The notes: generated by a model from the letters alone, not told the origin. Shown: positions 1 to 9,930, counted from the first letter of the stretch. The stretch: 35,517 nucleotides of DNA from Paracoccaceae bacterium (GCA_020630695.1 JAHDIS010000045.1:1-35517); one strand, 5' to 3'. Made by a program: numbers and translations.

Positions 1-54
1 AGCCGCACCAAACCCAATCAGATTAACAATCAAACACTTCCAACAGGAAATTTG

Positions 55-714
55 ATGGCGGGTGGCCCGGTGTTTGGGATCGTGGCGGCTCTGGGGGCTG
101 TGTCGCTGGGCTCAGCGGCGATCTTTCCGGCCCTTAAGGGATACGGCTGGTTTCGCAGTGGCATCAAAACCCTTGCGATCAGCGCTGTTTCGGTCTGGGC
201 TCTTTACCTTGGGCATTTTGGCCTGGCGCTTGCGCTTGCCTTGTCCGCCCTTGGCGATCTGGCCCTGTCCCGTCCCGGTGAGCGCGCCTTTCTGATCGGG
301 ATTGTCTGCTTCGCAGCCGCGCATATCGCCTATGTTGTCTTGTTCCTGTCCGCCGGGTTTTTCGATGTGTCACCTGCGGCGATCTCTGGCCTCTACCCGC
401 GCACCGCGGCGGCGCTGATCCTTGTAACCATCGGGTTTTGGCTGGGTCGCCTATACGCCAAAAACGCCGGAGCGCTGGCCATGCCGGTGCGCGCTTACGT
501 AACAATCATCGTATTGATGGGGCTGGGCGCGCTCACTTTGCCCGCGAACGCATCGGGATTGCTGGTCATGGCTGGTGCGATGTCCTTCATGATCTCAGAC
601 GCATTGATCGGACAGCAGAAATTCCTGAACATTGGCTGGACCGGACAGGATTTCGCGATCTGGTGGCTGTACTACATCGGGCAGGTCGCGATATTTGTGG
701 GACTGAGCGTTTAG
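55..714 (+). CDS. YhhN/TMEM86-family membrane protein (lysoplasmalogenase-like)
   Basis: A 219-residue, strongly hydrophobic protein with about seven to eight predicted membrane segments. The family features I recognise are an LGDLAL segment near residues 66-71 and a second membrane-embedded acidic motif (SFMISDAL, about 176-184); these two Asp-containing motifs are hallmarks of the YhhN/TMEM86 family. Animal TMEM86B hydrolyses the vinyl-ether bond of lysoplasmalogen; the bacterial substrate is generally unproven, so the enzymatic label is by family only. I prefer the ATG at 55 over the TTG immediately before it because an AGGAA ribosome-binding site at 45-49 is well spaced for it. It converges on the lytic transglycosylase gene, with only 3 bp between the stops. 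Confidence 0.85.
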   Translation: MAGGPVFGIVAALGAVSLGSAAIFPALKGYGWFRSGIKTLAISAVSVWALYLGHFGLALALALSALGDLALSRPGERAFLIGIVCFAAAHIAYVVLFLSAGFFDVSPAAISGLYPRTAAALILVTIGFWLGRLYAKNAGALAMPVRAYVTIIVLMGLGALTLPANASGLLVMAGAMSFMISDALIGQQKFLNIGWTGQDFAIWWLYYIGQVAIFVGLSV

Positions 715-717
715 CCG

Positions 718-1602
718 CTACTGATTGCGGTAGACTGCACACACACACCCCTGCCGTTTCAGCCGGGAGCAGAGCTTCCATCCTTCGTTGCGTGACTTGC
801 GACCGATCCGGGCCATGAAATAGCCGCCTCGCGGGCTGGCACGGCTTTTCTGCCAGATCAGCTCGGGCTTGATGCCTTTGACCAATCCAGCACACCGGCG
901 CATCCGTGATTTATATTGCTTGAGCGCATTGGACTTTGTTGTCCCGAATGCCACCTGTACGCCCCAGGGTGCGAAGGCCGGTTTAGGCGTTGGAAATTTT
1001 GACAGTTTTCGGTTTTTCGCCAGTTCATGACAGGCCTGCGCAAAGGGTTTGTCGGGCTGGAGCCGAAAATCGTGGCGCTCTGGTGGCGTGTCGCGCCAGG
1101 TTTCGGCAGTCAAGCCGGTGATGATCTGCACATAGTTGACGGTTTCGCGCGCAAGCCCGCCCGTTCCGGCGATCAAACCCTCTGCTCGACGCTCGCCGCC
1201 ATTGTATCCAACGGCCGCAAGGCCATGGTTGCCATATCGCCTCGACATCTCGCCCAGATATTCCGCGGAATGTTCAAGCGCATCGGCGGGATTGAACGGG
1301 TCGAGCAGCCCACGCAAGCGGGCCGTTGATGGAATGAACTGAGCGATGCCTTGGGCATTGGCATGACTGACCGCGTTGGGATCAAAGCGGCTTTCTTGCC
1401 AGATCAGCCGTGCGAAAAAGCCCGGATCCAGTTCATGGGCAAGTGCGAATTGTTCAATCGCTTGGCACGTATCATAGACGAAATGCGCATCCCGGATGCA
1501 CTGGATCTGCCCAAACGATCCACGAGAGCACAGCTTGCCCGGCTCGGCCATGGAGAGCCCGGGTAGCAACAGGATTAAACCAAAGAACATACGCAAAACC
1601 AT
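718..1602 (-). CDS. Lytic murein transglycosylase (SLT domain) with SPOR-like tail
   Basis: A 294-residue exported peptidoglycan lytic transglycosylase. Residues 1-19 form a signal peptide (hydrophobic [14 protein letters not shown], cleavage likely after SMA). The SLT goose-lysozyme-like domain follows, with the catalytic glutamate in WQESRFDP (about Glu70), then the [12 protein letters not shown] and AAVGYNGG segments typical of the family. The last 40 or so residues (GGYFMARIG...[14 protein letters not shown]) resemble a short SPOR-like glycan-binding module. The enzyme cleaves the MurNAc-GlcNAc bond with formation of anhydro-MurNAc. I place the start at the ATG at 1602, in front of the signal peptide; an in-frame upstream ATG at 1641 would put an extra hydrophobic stretch ahead of it. 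It is divergent from ftsY, with about 100 bp between. Confidence 0.88.
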   Translation of the reverse strand: MVLRMFFGLILLLPGLSMAEPGKLCSRGSFGQIQCIRDAHFVYDTCQAIEQFALAHELDPGFFARLIWQESRFDPNAVSHANAQGIAQFIPSTARLRGLLDPFNPADALEHSAEYLGEMSRRYGNHGLAAVGYNGGERRAEGLIAGTGGLARETVNYVQIITGLTAETWRDTPPERHDFRLQPDKPFAQACHELAKNRKLSKFPTPKPAFAPWGVQVAFGTTKSNALKQYKSRMRRCAGLVKGIKPELIWQKSRASPRGGYFMARIGRKSRNEGWKLCSRLKRQGCVCAVYRNQ

Positions 1603-1705
1603 GGCGCAGCTTAGGACAAACCCAGCCGCCGGGGTCAACACACACTTTTATTACAGCGCGCCGCGTATTAGGTGGGGATGGCAATATTCTAGACGGGCGG
1701 TGCGC

Positions 1706-2914
<1,209 letters not shown>

Positions 2915-3020
2915 TCCTCGCAGGGGCAACAGGCAATGCATTGCTCGTTGCGCCTGACATGCCACATATCCGGTTTTCGCGCGCTGCGGTGTGGTCGCCT
3001 TCGCGTGGATTGAGTGCACG

Positions 3021-3923
3021 ATGAGTGAGTGGCTCATCAGCCTCGAAGGCACCCCCGAAGGCCATCAAACCGCTTTGATGCTGGCGCTTTTTGCTGCCTT
3101 TTTGCACGCCGTCTTCGGCGCATTGCAAAAGGGCCGCTTTGATCCATGGGTCACGCGGGCCGCGATTGATCTTTGGTTGGTGATCCTGTCGGCACCGCTC
3201 TTGTTTCTCGTGCCCTGGCCCGAGCCGCACATGTGGCCGATTTTTGCCGGGGCCGTTGTGATCCACCTGACCTACAAGGTTTTGCAGGCCATGGCCTACA
3301 CACGCGGCGCCTACACCGTGGTCTACCCTGTGGTCCGCGGCACGGGCCCTCTGTTTGCGGTGATCGGAGCAGGGTTGGTCTTTGGCGAAAGCTTCACAGG
3401 CCTTCAATGGTCCGGGCTTGCGATCCTGCTGATCGGGATTTTTGGGCTGGCGGTTTACAACCTTATCTTTCTTGAAGGACAGCGGGACACATTGGTTCCG
3501 GCCCTTGGGCTTGCGCTTTTGACCGGGTTGATGGTGGCGATCTACACGACCTATGACGCCTACGGCATCCGGGCCACGGCAGACCCCTTTACCTTTCTGG
3601 CCTGGTTCTTCTTTCTCGGATCGTTGGATTTTCCACTTTTGTTTCTGGCCCGTCCGCTGCGGCGGCGTCTGGAAGGGGTCGCAGTCCGCCCGTTGATGAA
3701 ACGCGGGGTGACAGGCGCATTGGTGGCGTTCGGCAGCTTTGGTGCGGTGATGTTGGCAACGCGGCTCGACAAGGTGGGCGAAGCGGCGGTCCTGCGCGAA
3801 ACTTCGACGGTATTTGCCGCCTTTATCGGCTGGCTGGTCCTGCGTGAAACGGTGGGGCCGCGCCGCATCGCTCTCATGGCTTTGATCGCCTTGGGTGCGG
3901 TTATCGTTGAGCTTGGTGGCTGA
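3021..3923 (+). CDS. DMT superfamily (EamA-like) transporter
   Basis: A 300-residue integral membrane protein with about ten predicted helices arranged as two homologous halves, as in EamA/DMT carriers. Typical features are YTRGAYTVVYPVVRGTGPLFAVIGA in the first half (about 95-120, shown in part: AYTVVYPVVRGTGP) and the second-half equivalent near LRETSTVFAAFIGWLVLRE (AAVLRETSTVFAAFIG). Substrates in this superfamily range from amino acids to sugars and nucleotides and cannot be read from sequence. The start is taken at the ATG before SEWLISLEG; an in-frame ATG/GTG at 2991 would add ten residues without a membrane feature. It follows ftsY by 106 bp and precedes the yciB homologue by 40 bp on the same strand, so co-transcription is likely. 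Confidence 0.87.
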   Translation: MSEWLISLEGTPEGHQTALMLALFAAFLHAVFGALQKGRFDPWVTRAAIDLWLVILSAPLLFLVPWPEPHMWPIFAGAVVIHLTYKVLQAMAYTRGAYTVVYPVVRGTGPLFAVIGAGLVFGESFTGLQWSGLAILLIGIFGLAVYNLIFLEGQRDTLVPALGLALLTGLMVAIYTTYDAYGIRATADPFTFLAWFFFLGSLDFPLLFLARPLRRRLEGVAVRPLMKRGVTGALVAFGSFGAVMLATRLDKVGEAAVLRETSTVFAAFIGWLVLRETVGPRRIALMALIALGAVIVELGG

Positions 3924-3963
3924 TGCCACTATCTGCATTGAACCAACCGCAGCAGGAGCCACC

Positions 3964-4584
3964 ATGGAAGACCGCCAAATCAACCCGTTGATGAAGTCAG
4001 CGCTCGAATATGGCCCGATCCTCGGGTTCTTTGTGGCTTATCTTTGGCTCAAGGATCGTGTCTTCACGATCGGTGGCACCGAATACGAAGGTTTTATCGT
4101 CGTCACAGCGCTGTTCATCCCGATTTTTCTGATCGCCATGGCATTGCAGTGGCGCCTGACCGGCCATCTGAGCAAAATGCAGATCGTGACAGCGGTCCTG
4201 ATCGTTGTTTTCGGCGGGCTGTCGGTCTGGCTGAACGACGAGCGGTTCTTCAAGATGAAGCCGACGCTGATCTATCTGCTCTTTGGTGGCGCATTGGCAG
4301 TGGGCCTGATGCGGGGTCAGAGCTGGCTGCAGGTGGTCATGGAGGGGTTGATGCCGCTTCAGCCCGAAGGATGGATGATCCTGACCAAGCGCGTGATGCT
4401 GTTGTTCTTTGCGCTTGCTGCTGCGAATGAAATCATCTGGCGTACGATGTCGACCGAAACCTGGGTCTATTTCAAAACCTTTGGTTTGCCGCTTTCGGTT
4501 TTTGCCTTCTTCATTTTCCAAGGCGGGCTTTTCAAGGCGCATGGAATCGAGGAAGACGAGGAAGAGACCGGCGACGCCAGCTAG
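3964..4584 (+). CDS. yciB: Inner membrane protein YciB / septation protein IspZ
   Basis: A 206-residue membrane protein with five to six helices. Family landmarks are visible: the N-terminal ALEYGPILGFFVAYLW, the central DERFFKMKPTLIYLLFG (about 97-114), NEIIWR (about 156-161) and WVYFKTFG (about 168-175). The family affects cell-envelope integrity and septation in enterobacteria (YciB/IspA), with a mechanism not fully defined. At 206 residues it is slightly longer than the usual 180 or so; the excess is an acidic C-terminal tail (EEDEEETGD). The start codon is preceded by AGGAG at about 3953-3957. It is often found near ftsY in Rhodobacteraceae, as here. Confidence 0.92.
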   Translation: MEDRQINPLMKSALEYGPILGFFVAYLWLKDRVFTIGGTEYEGFIVVTALFIPIFLIAMALQWRLTGHLSKMQIVTAVLIVVFGGLSVWLNDERFFKMKPTLIYLLFGGALAVGLMRGQSWLQVVMEGLMPLQPEGWMILTKRVMLLFFALAAANEIIWRTMSTETWVYFKTFGLPLSVFAFFIFQGGLFKAHGIEEDEEETGDAS

Positions 4585-4619
4585 GCCGTGCCAGATCGCA
4601 TGTCCGGCGCTTGGCCGGG

Positions 4620-5225
4620 CTATTCGCCGGGCCGTGTCAGGCTGAACTTATCGCGCACAACGGTGTAGTCGCGATACCCCATGCGTGACAGAGGGTTGAA
4701 ACTCAGCACATCGAATATGCCGTCCTTCAGACAATCGTCGCGCATGTGAACGCCCGTAACCTCACCGAAAACTGCAAAATTCGCATCACCGGGCAGCTGA
4801 ACGATTTGGGTCAGTTTGCATTCCAGATTGGCTGGCGCCGCTGCGACCCTTGCGCAGTCGATCGTATCGCATTGTGCTTTTTTGATACCGGCATCGGCAA
4901 ATTCATCCACCGTGCTATCCCATGGACCGGATGTCCGGTTCATCGCGTCGCGCATGGCATATTCGACGATATTGACGCAGAAGACACCACTTTCGCGCAC
5001 CTGAGCGACCGTATCCTTTGTGTCGCCGCGATCTGGTTTCGTCGAAGTCGAAGAGAACATGACCTGCGGCGGGAAATAGGCAACGGCATTGAAAAAGGAA
5101 TAGGGGGCCAGATTATCGTGGCCATCGGTGCCGCGGGTCGAAATCCATCCGATCGGACGCGGTGTGACAATGGCGTTAAACGGATTGTGGGGCAGGCCGT
5201 GGCCGTCTTCGGGGCGATAAAACAT
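4620..5225 (-). CDS. Flavin reductase-like (FMN-binding split-barrel) domain protein
   Basis: A 201-residue protein of the flavin reductase-like family. The N-terminal half carries the characteristic TPRPIGWISTRG segment (about 21-32) followed by NLAPYSFFNAV (about 38-48), which contributes to FMN binding, and TKDT (about 69-72). Members bind FMN and use NAD(P)H either as a stand-alone reductase or as partner of two-component monooxygenases. No monooxygenase gene is nearby, so the partner is unknown. The gene diverges from the GNAT gene with about 100 bp between starts. An ATG at 5223-5225 opens the protein. Confidence 0.85.
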   Translation of the reverse strand: MFYRPEDGHGLPHNPFNAIVTPRPIGWISTRGTDGHDNLAPYSFFNAVAYFPPQVMFSSTSTKPDRGDTKDTVAQVRESGVFCVNIVEYAMRDAMNRTSGPWDSTVDEFADAGIKKAQCDTIDCARVAAAPANLECKLTQIVQLPGDANFAVFGEVTGVHMRDDCLKDGIFDVLSFNPLSRMGYRDYTVVRDKFSLTRPGE

Positions 5226-5325
5226 CGATCCATGTTCCTTGGTTCCGCCCTGTCACAGGGCGTTTGCGTGACACTTTGTGCCGTGATAGGCCGCTTTGCA
5301 CCGGATTGCACGCAGGTCTGACACT

Positions 5326-5811
5326 TTGTTCACGCTCTCTCAGGAAACCGCAGAGGATTGGTGGGACGTAGAGGCCCTGTTCGACCTCAGTTTTGCCCCC
5401 GGCCGGTCTGCGCTTTCGTCTTACCGGCTGCGCGAAGACGTTGATCCGGTTTCCGAGTTATGCCGCGTTGCACGTGATGATCAGGGCATTCTGGGTGGGG
5501 CGATCCGTTATTGGCCCGTGCAGATCAGCGGGCAGCCCACATTGCTGTTGGGCCCGGTTGCGGTGCACCCCACGGCTCAGGGCGAGGGATTGGGCGGTGC
5601 GCTTATCCGGGACACGCTTGCGCGCGCGCGGGACCTTGGGCATCACCGGGTCATTCTGGTGGGTGATGCGCCGTACTACAGCCGTTTTGGATTTGAGAAA
5701 TTGGAGGACGTAAAAATGCCGCCTCCGACCAACCCGGAACGCATTTTGGGCTGCGCCTTACAGCCGGGCGCTTGGCAAAATCTCCACGGTACGGTGAAAC
5801 CTGTCGGTTAA
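5326..5811 (+). CDS. GNAT family N-acetyltransferase
   Basis: A 161-residue GNAT protein. The acetyl-CoA pyrophosphate-binding motif A is QGEGLGGALI (about 85-94), preceded by the LGPVAVHP strand; FYSRFGFE-like closing residues appear as YYSRFGFEKL. This YjdJ/YhbS-like subgroup has an unknown small-molecule or protein acceptor. No ATG is available near the N-terminus. I chose TTG at 5326 because CGCAGG lies about 9 bp upstream and the protein then begins FTLSQET; TTG at 5296 is the alternative and would add ten residues. Confidence 0.82.
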   Translation: MFTLSQETAEDWWDVEALFDLSFAPGRSALSSYRLREDVDPVSELCRVARDDQGILGGAIRYWPVQISGQPTLLLGPVAVHPTAQGEGLGGALIRDTLARARDLGHHRVILVGDAPYYSRFGFEKLEDVKMPPPTNPERILGCALQPGAWQNLHGTVKPVG

Positions 5812-5875
5812 ACCCTTGAAAGGCGAGTGCACTCTACCCATTGTAGTATGCAGGGGGCCCAATAGAGGCTATGAC

Positions 5876-6658
5876 ATGACTGAGACCGACACCACCGCCG
5901 TAACGATCAACATCGAGGCGGAGATTGAAGCGATCGCCAACCGTTACCAATCTGCCAGCGGTTTGGGCGTCCAGATTTTCAACATGCTGAACTGGCCTGC
6001 AGATGCACTGCTGTCGCGCCTGCCTGAAAATGCACGCGGCAAGGTCGAGGTGCTGACGGTTCGCGGTCTGGAGGCGGCCATGAGCGCCGCATCCGGGTCA
6101 CGCGCTGTGGTCAAGGATCAAAAGGACTGGGTCAATACGGCGACGGCAACGGCGGCCGGTGTTGTTGGCGGAATGGGCGGATTGCCCACGGCTTTGGCCG
6201 AGTTGCCAGTAACCGTCACGCTGCTGATGCGTGCGATTCAGGCGATTGCCACCGAACACGGCTATGACGTGGACGAAGAACAAACCCGCAAGGACTGCCT
6301 GCTTGTGTTTGCCGCCAATGGTCCGTTGACCGATGCCAAGGGTGAGCTGGACCTGAATTTCCTTGCATCTCGTGGCACTCTGAACGGCGTGAATGTCTTT
6401 ATCGGCATTGGCCTGATTGCACCGCGACTTGCCGGGGTTCTTGGGCGCAAGCTTGCGGCCCAGACAATCCCCGTGATTGGTGCAGCGACCGCAGCGGCGA
6501 CGAACTACAGCTACACTGGTTACTATCAGCAGATGGCCCATGTCGTCTTTGGCCTGCGTCGTTTGTCTGAACAGACAGGCACACCGTTTGCCGATCTGGT
6601 GGAAATGCTCCGCGACAAGGCGGCTCAGCCCAAGGTCAATTCGGCGCTCGGCGCTTAA
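5876..6658 (+). CDS. EcsC family protein
   Basis: A 260-residue protein of the EcsC family, named for a gene linked to the Bacillus EcsAB ABC transporter but widespread without it. The central part is glycine/alanine-rich and hydrophobic (ATAAGVVGGMGGLPTAL, about 96-112, then LPVTVTLLMRAIQAIA), followed by a Gly-rich helix (LIAPRLAGVLGRKLAAQ) and the C-terminal YYQQMAHVVFGLRRL, consistent with membrane association. The biochemical role is unknown. The start is the ATG at 5876; an overlapping ATG at 5871 runs into a stop after one codon. No ecsAB-like transporter genes lie nearby. Confidence 0.83.
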   Translation: MTETDTTAVTINIEAEIEAIANRYQSASGLGVQIFNMLNWPADALLSRLPENARGKVEVLTVRGLEAAMSAASGSRAVVKDQKDWVNTATATAAGVVGGMGGLPTALAELPVTVTLLMRAIQAIATEHGYDVDEEQTRKDCLLVFAANGPLTDAKGELDLNFLASRGTLNGVNVFIGIGLIAPRLAGVLGRKLAAQTIPVIGAATAAATNYSYTGYYQQMAHVVFGLRRLSEQTGTPFADLVEMLRDKAAQPKVNSALGA

Positions 6659-6898
6659 CCGTCGTTTAAGGTTAACACGCTATCGTTTTGCAAGGCGTGG
6701 TCTGAATTGACCCGTCTGCAACCCGCAAGTGTCAGGCTGATTGAAATGGCAGCGTTCGGCGATTGCGGGGTCCGGACAGAATCGGTTCGGTCGGTTGTGA
6801 CCAGAAAGGTCTGCCACGTTTATCTCTCTTCGGGCCCGGTTGTCGGCAGAACGCCGCAGCCGGGTTCGTTATATGCGCTTTGCCGCCCTGATTGGGCG

Positions 6899-6913
6899 GA
6901 ACATTTGTGGAAC
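6899..6913. promoter_or_regulatory. Candidate LexA (SOS) box of alphaproteobacterial type
   Basis: An exact GAAC-N7-GAAC direct repeat (GAAC at 6899-6902 and 6910-6913) sits 41 bp upstream of the helicase ATG. This is the known alphaproteobacterial LexA operator (GAACN7GAAC, equivalent to GTTCN7GTTC), and a helicase of DNA repair is a natural SOS target. The position fits an operator overlapping or just downstream of a promoter. Binding itself is inferred. Confidence 0.65.
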
Positions 6914-6954
6914 GAAGCTTTATCTTGGGGACGCGCCGCGCTATCTTGCCCGGC

Positions 6955-9309
6955 ATGAGCAGTTTTGACGATATCGACGCCTTCGAAGGCTCTTCGCTGG
7001 CCGCCCGCGCAATGGCCGCCCGACCGGCGCCTTATCTGGACGGGCTGAACCCGGCGCAGCGTGAAGCCGTCGAGACCATGGATGGTCCGGTGCTGATGCT
7101 GGCAGGGGCAGGGACCGGGAAGACCCGTGCGCTGACGGCGCGCGTGGTGCATTTGCTGAACACCGGGCGGGCCCGGCCAAATGAAATTCTGGCCGTGACC
7201 TTTACCAACAAGGCCGCGCGCGAGATGAAAAACCGCATTGGCGGTATGCTGGGGCAAAGCATCGAGGGGATGCCTTGGCTGGGCACGTTCCATTCGATTT
7301 GCGTGAAACTGCTGCGCCGCCATGCGGAACTGGTGGGGTTGAAGTCCAATTTCACCATTTTGGACAGCGACGATCAGCTGCGCCTGCTCAAACAACTGGT
7401 CAGTGCCGCCGGGATCGACGACAAACGTTGGCCGGCCCGTCAGTTGGCCAGCATCATCGATGGCTGGAAAAACCGCGCGCTGACGCCGGACAAAATCCCG
7501 GCTGCGGATGCAGGGGCCTACAATCATCAGGGTCCGGTCCTCTATGCGCAGTATCAGGCCCGCCTGAAGGAACTGAACGCCACTGATTTTGGCGACTTGC
7601 TGCTGCACATGGTGGTGATCTTTCAAAACCACCCGGATGTGCTGGAGCAATACCAACGCTGGTTCCGCTACATTCTGGTGGACGAGTATCAAGATACCAA
7701 CGTGGCCCAGTACTTGTGGCTGCGGCTTTTGGCGCAAAGCCACAAGAACATCTGCTGTGTGGGCGATGACGACCAGTCGATCTATGGCTGGCGCGGTGCC
7801 GAAGTGGGCAACATCCTGCGGTTCGAAAAGGATTTTCCCGGTGCGCATGTGGTTCGGCTGGAACAGAACTACCGTTCGACCCCGCATATTCTGGCCGCAG
7901 CCTCTGGCGTGATCGCAGGCAACGCGTCGCGCCTTGGCAAAGAGCTTTGGACTGAGGCACAGGAGGGTGAAAAGGTTCGCCTGATTGGCCATTGGGACGG
8001 CGATGAAGAAGCCCGCTGGATTGGTGAGGAAATCGAAGCCATGCAACGTGGCACGCGCGGATTGCGTGCTTTCTCTCTCGATGACATGGCAATCCTTGTG
8101 AGGGCGTCGCATCAGATGCGCGCTTTCGAAGACCGGTTTCTGACCATTGGTCTTCCCTATCGGGTGATTGGTGGCCCGCGTTTCTATGAGCGCATGGAGA
8201 TCCGTGATGCCATGGCCTATTTCCGCATGGTCGTTTCGCCGGATGATGATCTGGCGTTTGAGCGGATCGTGAACACGCCCAAGCGCGGGCTGGGTGATAA
8301 AGCGCAGCAGACCATTCAGCGGCTGGCACGGGAAAACGGAGTGTCTTTGCTGGATGGCGCGGCCTTGGCGGTTGAGCAGGGCGCGATCAAGGGCAAAGGC
8401 GGGGCCGCTTTGGGCCAATTGGTCGTGGATCTGGCGCGTTGGGGTCGCATGACCGGGGAGGCCGGGCTGTCCCACATGGAACTGGCGGAAATCATCCTTG
8501 ATGAATCCGGCTACACCACGATGTGGCAGAACGACAAAACACCCGAAGCGCCGGGTCGGTTGGAGAACCTCAAGGAACTGGTCAAGGCGCTGGAAGGGTT
8601 TGAAAACCTGCAAGGATTTCTGGAACATGTGTCGCTGGTCATGGACAACGAAAGCGATGATGGCGGGGCCAAGGTTTCGATCATGACGCTGCATGCGGCC
8701 AAGGGGTTGGAGTTTCCGGCTGTGTTTCTGCCGGGCTGGGAAGACGGGCTTTTCCCGTCGCAACGCAGCATGGACGAAAGCGGTGTCAAAGGGCTCGAGG
8801 AAGAGCGCAGGCTGGCCTATGTCGGCATCACCCGCGCAGAGGAGGTCTGCACGATTTCCTTTGCCGGCAACCGGCGTGTGTTCGGGCAATGGCAGTCGTC
8901 AATGCCCTCTCGTTTTATTGACGAATTGCCGGAAGAGCATGTGGATGTGCTGACGCCGCCGGGTCTTTACGGTGGCGGATATGGCGCGGCTGGTATGAGC
9001 GGCGGGTTTGGGTCTGATCTGGAAAGCCGCGTGGCTGAAGCCAATGTCTATAACTCGCCGGGTTGGAAGCGGATGCAATCGCGTGCCGGTGAACGCTCGG
9101 TCAGTCAGCCGCGTGAGAGCCGGAACACCGTGATCGATCTGGAGGCAGTTTCGGCCTTCACCTTGGGCGAACGGGTTTTCCATCAGAAATTCGGCTATGG
9201 CCGTATCGAGGGGATCGAAGGCGACAAGCTGGAAATCGCATTCGAAAAGGCGGGTATCAAGAAGGTGGTTGCCCGTTTTATCGTCGCGGCGGACGACGTG
9301 CCGTTTTAA
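6955..9309 (+). CDS. uvrD: UvrD/PcrA-type superfamily 1 DNA helicase
   Basis: A 784-residue 3'-5' DNA helicase of the UvrD/PcrA/Rep group acting in nucleotide excision and mismatch repair and in clearing stalled replication. SF1 motifs appear in order: Walker A AGAGTGKTRAL (about 49-59), TFTNKAAREM, GTFHS, Walker B VDEYQDTN (about 242-249), DDDQSIYGWRGA (about 271-282), QNYRST (about 304-309), TLHAAKGLEFP (about 578-588) and EERRLAYVGITRA (about 614-626). A Gly-rich linker leads to the C-terminal GERVFHQKFGYG module, typical of UvrD/PcrA and related to a Tudor-like fold. The ATG before SSFDDIDAF is chosen; an in-frame start 63 bp upstream would run through the LexA-type box. A candidate SOS operator precedes the gene. 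Confidence 0.95.
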   Translation: MSSFDDIDAFEGSSLAARAMAARPAPYLDGLNPAQREAVETMDGPVLMLAGAGTGKTRALTARVVHLLNTGRARPNEILAVTFTNKAAREMKNRIGGMLGQSIEGMPWLGTFHSICVKLLRRHAELVGLKSNFTILDSDDQLRLLKQLVSAAGIDDKRWPARQLASIIDGWKNRALTPDKIPAADAGAYNHQGPVLYAQYQARLKELNATDFGDLLLHMVVIFQNHPDVLEQYQRWFRYILVDEYQDTNVAQYLWLRLLAQSHKNICCVGDDDQSIYGWRGAEVGNILRFEKDFPGAHVVRLEQNYRSTPHILAAASGVIAGNASRLGKELWTEAQEGEKVRLIGHWDGDEEARWIGEEIEAMQRGTRGLRAFSLDDMAILVRASHQMRAFEDRFLTIGLPYRVIGGPRFYERMEIRDAMAYFRMVVSPDDDLAFERIVNTPKRGLGDKAQQTIQRLARENGVSLLDGAALAVEQGAIKGKGGAALGQLVVDLARWGRMTGEAGLSHMELAEIILDESGYTTMWQNDKTPEAPGRLENLKELVKALEGFENLQGFLEHVSLVMDNESDDGGAKVSIMTLHAAKGLEFPAVFLPGWEDGLFPSQRSMDESGVKGLEEERRLAYVGITRAEEVCTISFAGNRRVFGQWQSSMPSRFIDELPEEHVDVLTPPGLYGGGYGAAGMSGGFGSDLESRVAEANVYNSPGWKRMQSRAGERSVSQPRESRNTVIDLEAVSAFTLGERVFHQKFGYGRIEGIEGDKLEIAFEKAGIKKVVARFIVAADDVPF

Positions 9310-9318
9310 CGGTCCGGG

Positions 9319-9379
9319 CAGGGGGCGCTGCCCCCTCGGCCTGCGGCCTCACCCCCGGGATATTTGAAGCACAAAGAAA
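9319..9379. repeat. GC-rich intergenic repeat of Rhodobacteraceae type
   Basis: The stretch contains a GGGGGC-GCT-GCCCCC hairpin, then GGCC-TGC-GGCC, then CCCCCGGGATATTTGAAG followed by an A-rich end. I recognise this string as a family of dispersed intergenic sequences in Rhodobacteraceae genomes, usually just after genes. It begins about 9 bp after the helicase stop and lies between that gene and the oppositely oriented Lrp gene, so it may act as a transcription terminator or mRNA 3' end. Only one copy is in the window, so its repeat status rests on prior knowledge. Confidence 0.6.
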
Positions 9380-9390
9380 CCGTCCGGGAT

Positions 9391-9846
9391 TTATCGAACC
9401 GGAAGCGGTGCATCGGCCTTGGATTGCCCCATGACGATCTGGCTGTGGACGCGGGCCACTGTTGGATGGGCCAGTAGGACTTCGTGGATCAATCGGTTGA
9501 GCGCTGGCAGGTCTTCACACCAGACCCGCAGCAGGTAGTCGGCTTCACCTGTCATGGTCCAGGCCGACGTGATCTCGTCCCGGGTGCGCAACATCTGATC
9601 AAATGAACGGCCTTGCTCGGCACCGTGGCGCGCCAGTTGAACCTGCACAAAGGCCTGAACCGTCAGCCCGACCCGTTCCGGGGCGAGCTGCGCCCGGTAG
9701 GTGCGGATCACGCCGGAATCTTCAAGGCGCTGCCGTCTGCGGCCGATCTGCGAGGCCGACAGGCCCAGAGTGTCTGCCAATTCCTGTGCGGTCGCATTGC
9801 CCTTGCGTTGCAGCAAATTCAGCAATTGTGTGTCGATTTGGTCCAT
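9391..9846 (-). CDS. Lrp/AsnC family transcriptional regulator
   Basis: A 151-residue regulator. Residues 1-60 hold the winged helix-turn-helix of the AsnC family (LLNLLQRKGNATAQELADTL, then LSASQIGRRRQRLEDSGVI), and the rest is the RAM/AsnC ligand-binding domain (TGEADYLLRVWCEDLPALNRL). Members bind amino acids and form octamers. The gene is divergent from hppD, sharing a 135-bp control region, so regulation of tyrosine/phenylalanine catabolism by an aromatic amino acid is the natural guess; it is inference from position. Confidence 0.93.
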   Translation of the reverse strand: MDQIDTQLLNLLQRKGNATAQELADTLGLSASQIGRRRQRLEDSGVIRTYRAQLAPERVGLTVQAFVQVQLARHGAEQGRSFDQMLRTRDEITSAWTMTGEADYLLRVWCEDLPALNRLIHEVLLAHPTVARVHSQIVMGQSKADAPLPVR

Positions 9847-9860
9847 GATGCGAGTTTTCC

Positions 9861-9930
9861 GCGCAAAATATCAATATAGAGCGGTATGCATGCGAATTTT
9901 CTGAATTGAAAGTATGAAATGCGCAAAATT
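9861..9930. promoter_or_regulatory. Shared control region of the Lrp gene and hppD, with repeated GCGCAAAAT
   Basis: The intergenic region between the divergent starts carries GCGCAAAAT twice, at 9861-9869 and 9921-9929, exactly 60 bp apart. The second copy runs into an imperfect palindrome (GCGCAAAATTTGCAGCGC). Lrp-type regulators wrap DNA and often bind several phased A/T-rich half sites; 60 bp is near six helical turns of about 10 bp. These are candidate operators, with no direct proof. Confidence 0.4.

Noticed and set aside
6707-6958. 83-residue frame ahead of the helicase
   Set aside because: It crosses the LexA-type box, has no ribosome-binding site and looks random in composition.
6820-8889. 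Long open frame opposite the helicase
   Set aside because: It is antisense to a fully supported UvrD/PcrA gene and has His/Gln/Arg-rich composition typical of shadow frames in high-GC DNA.
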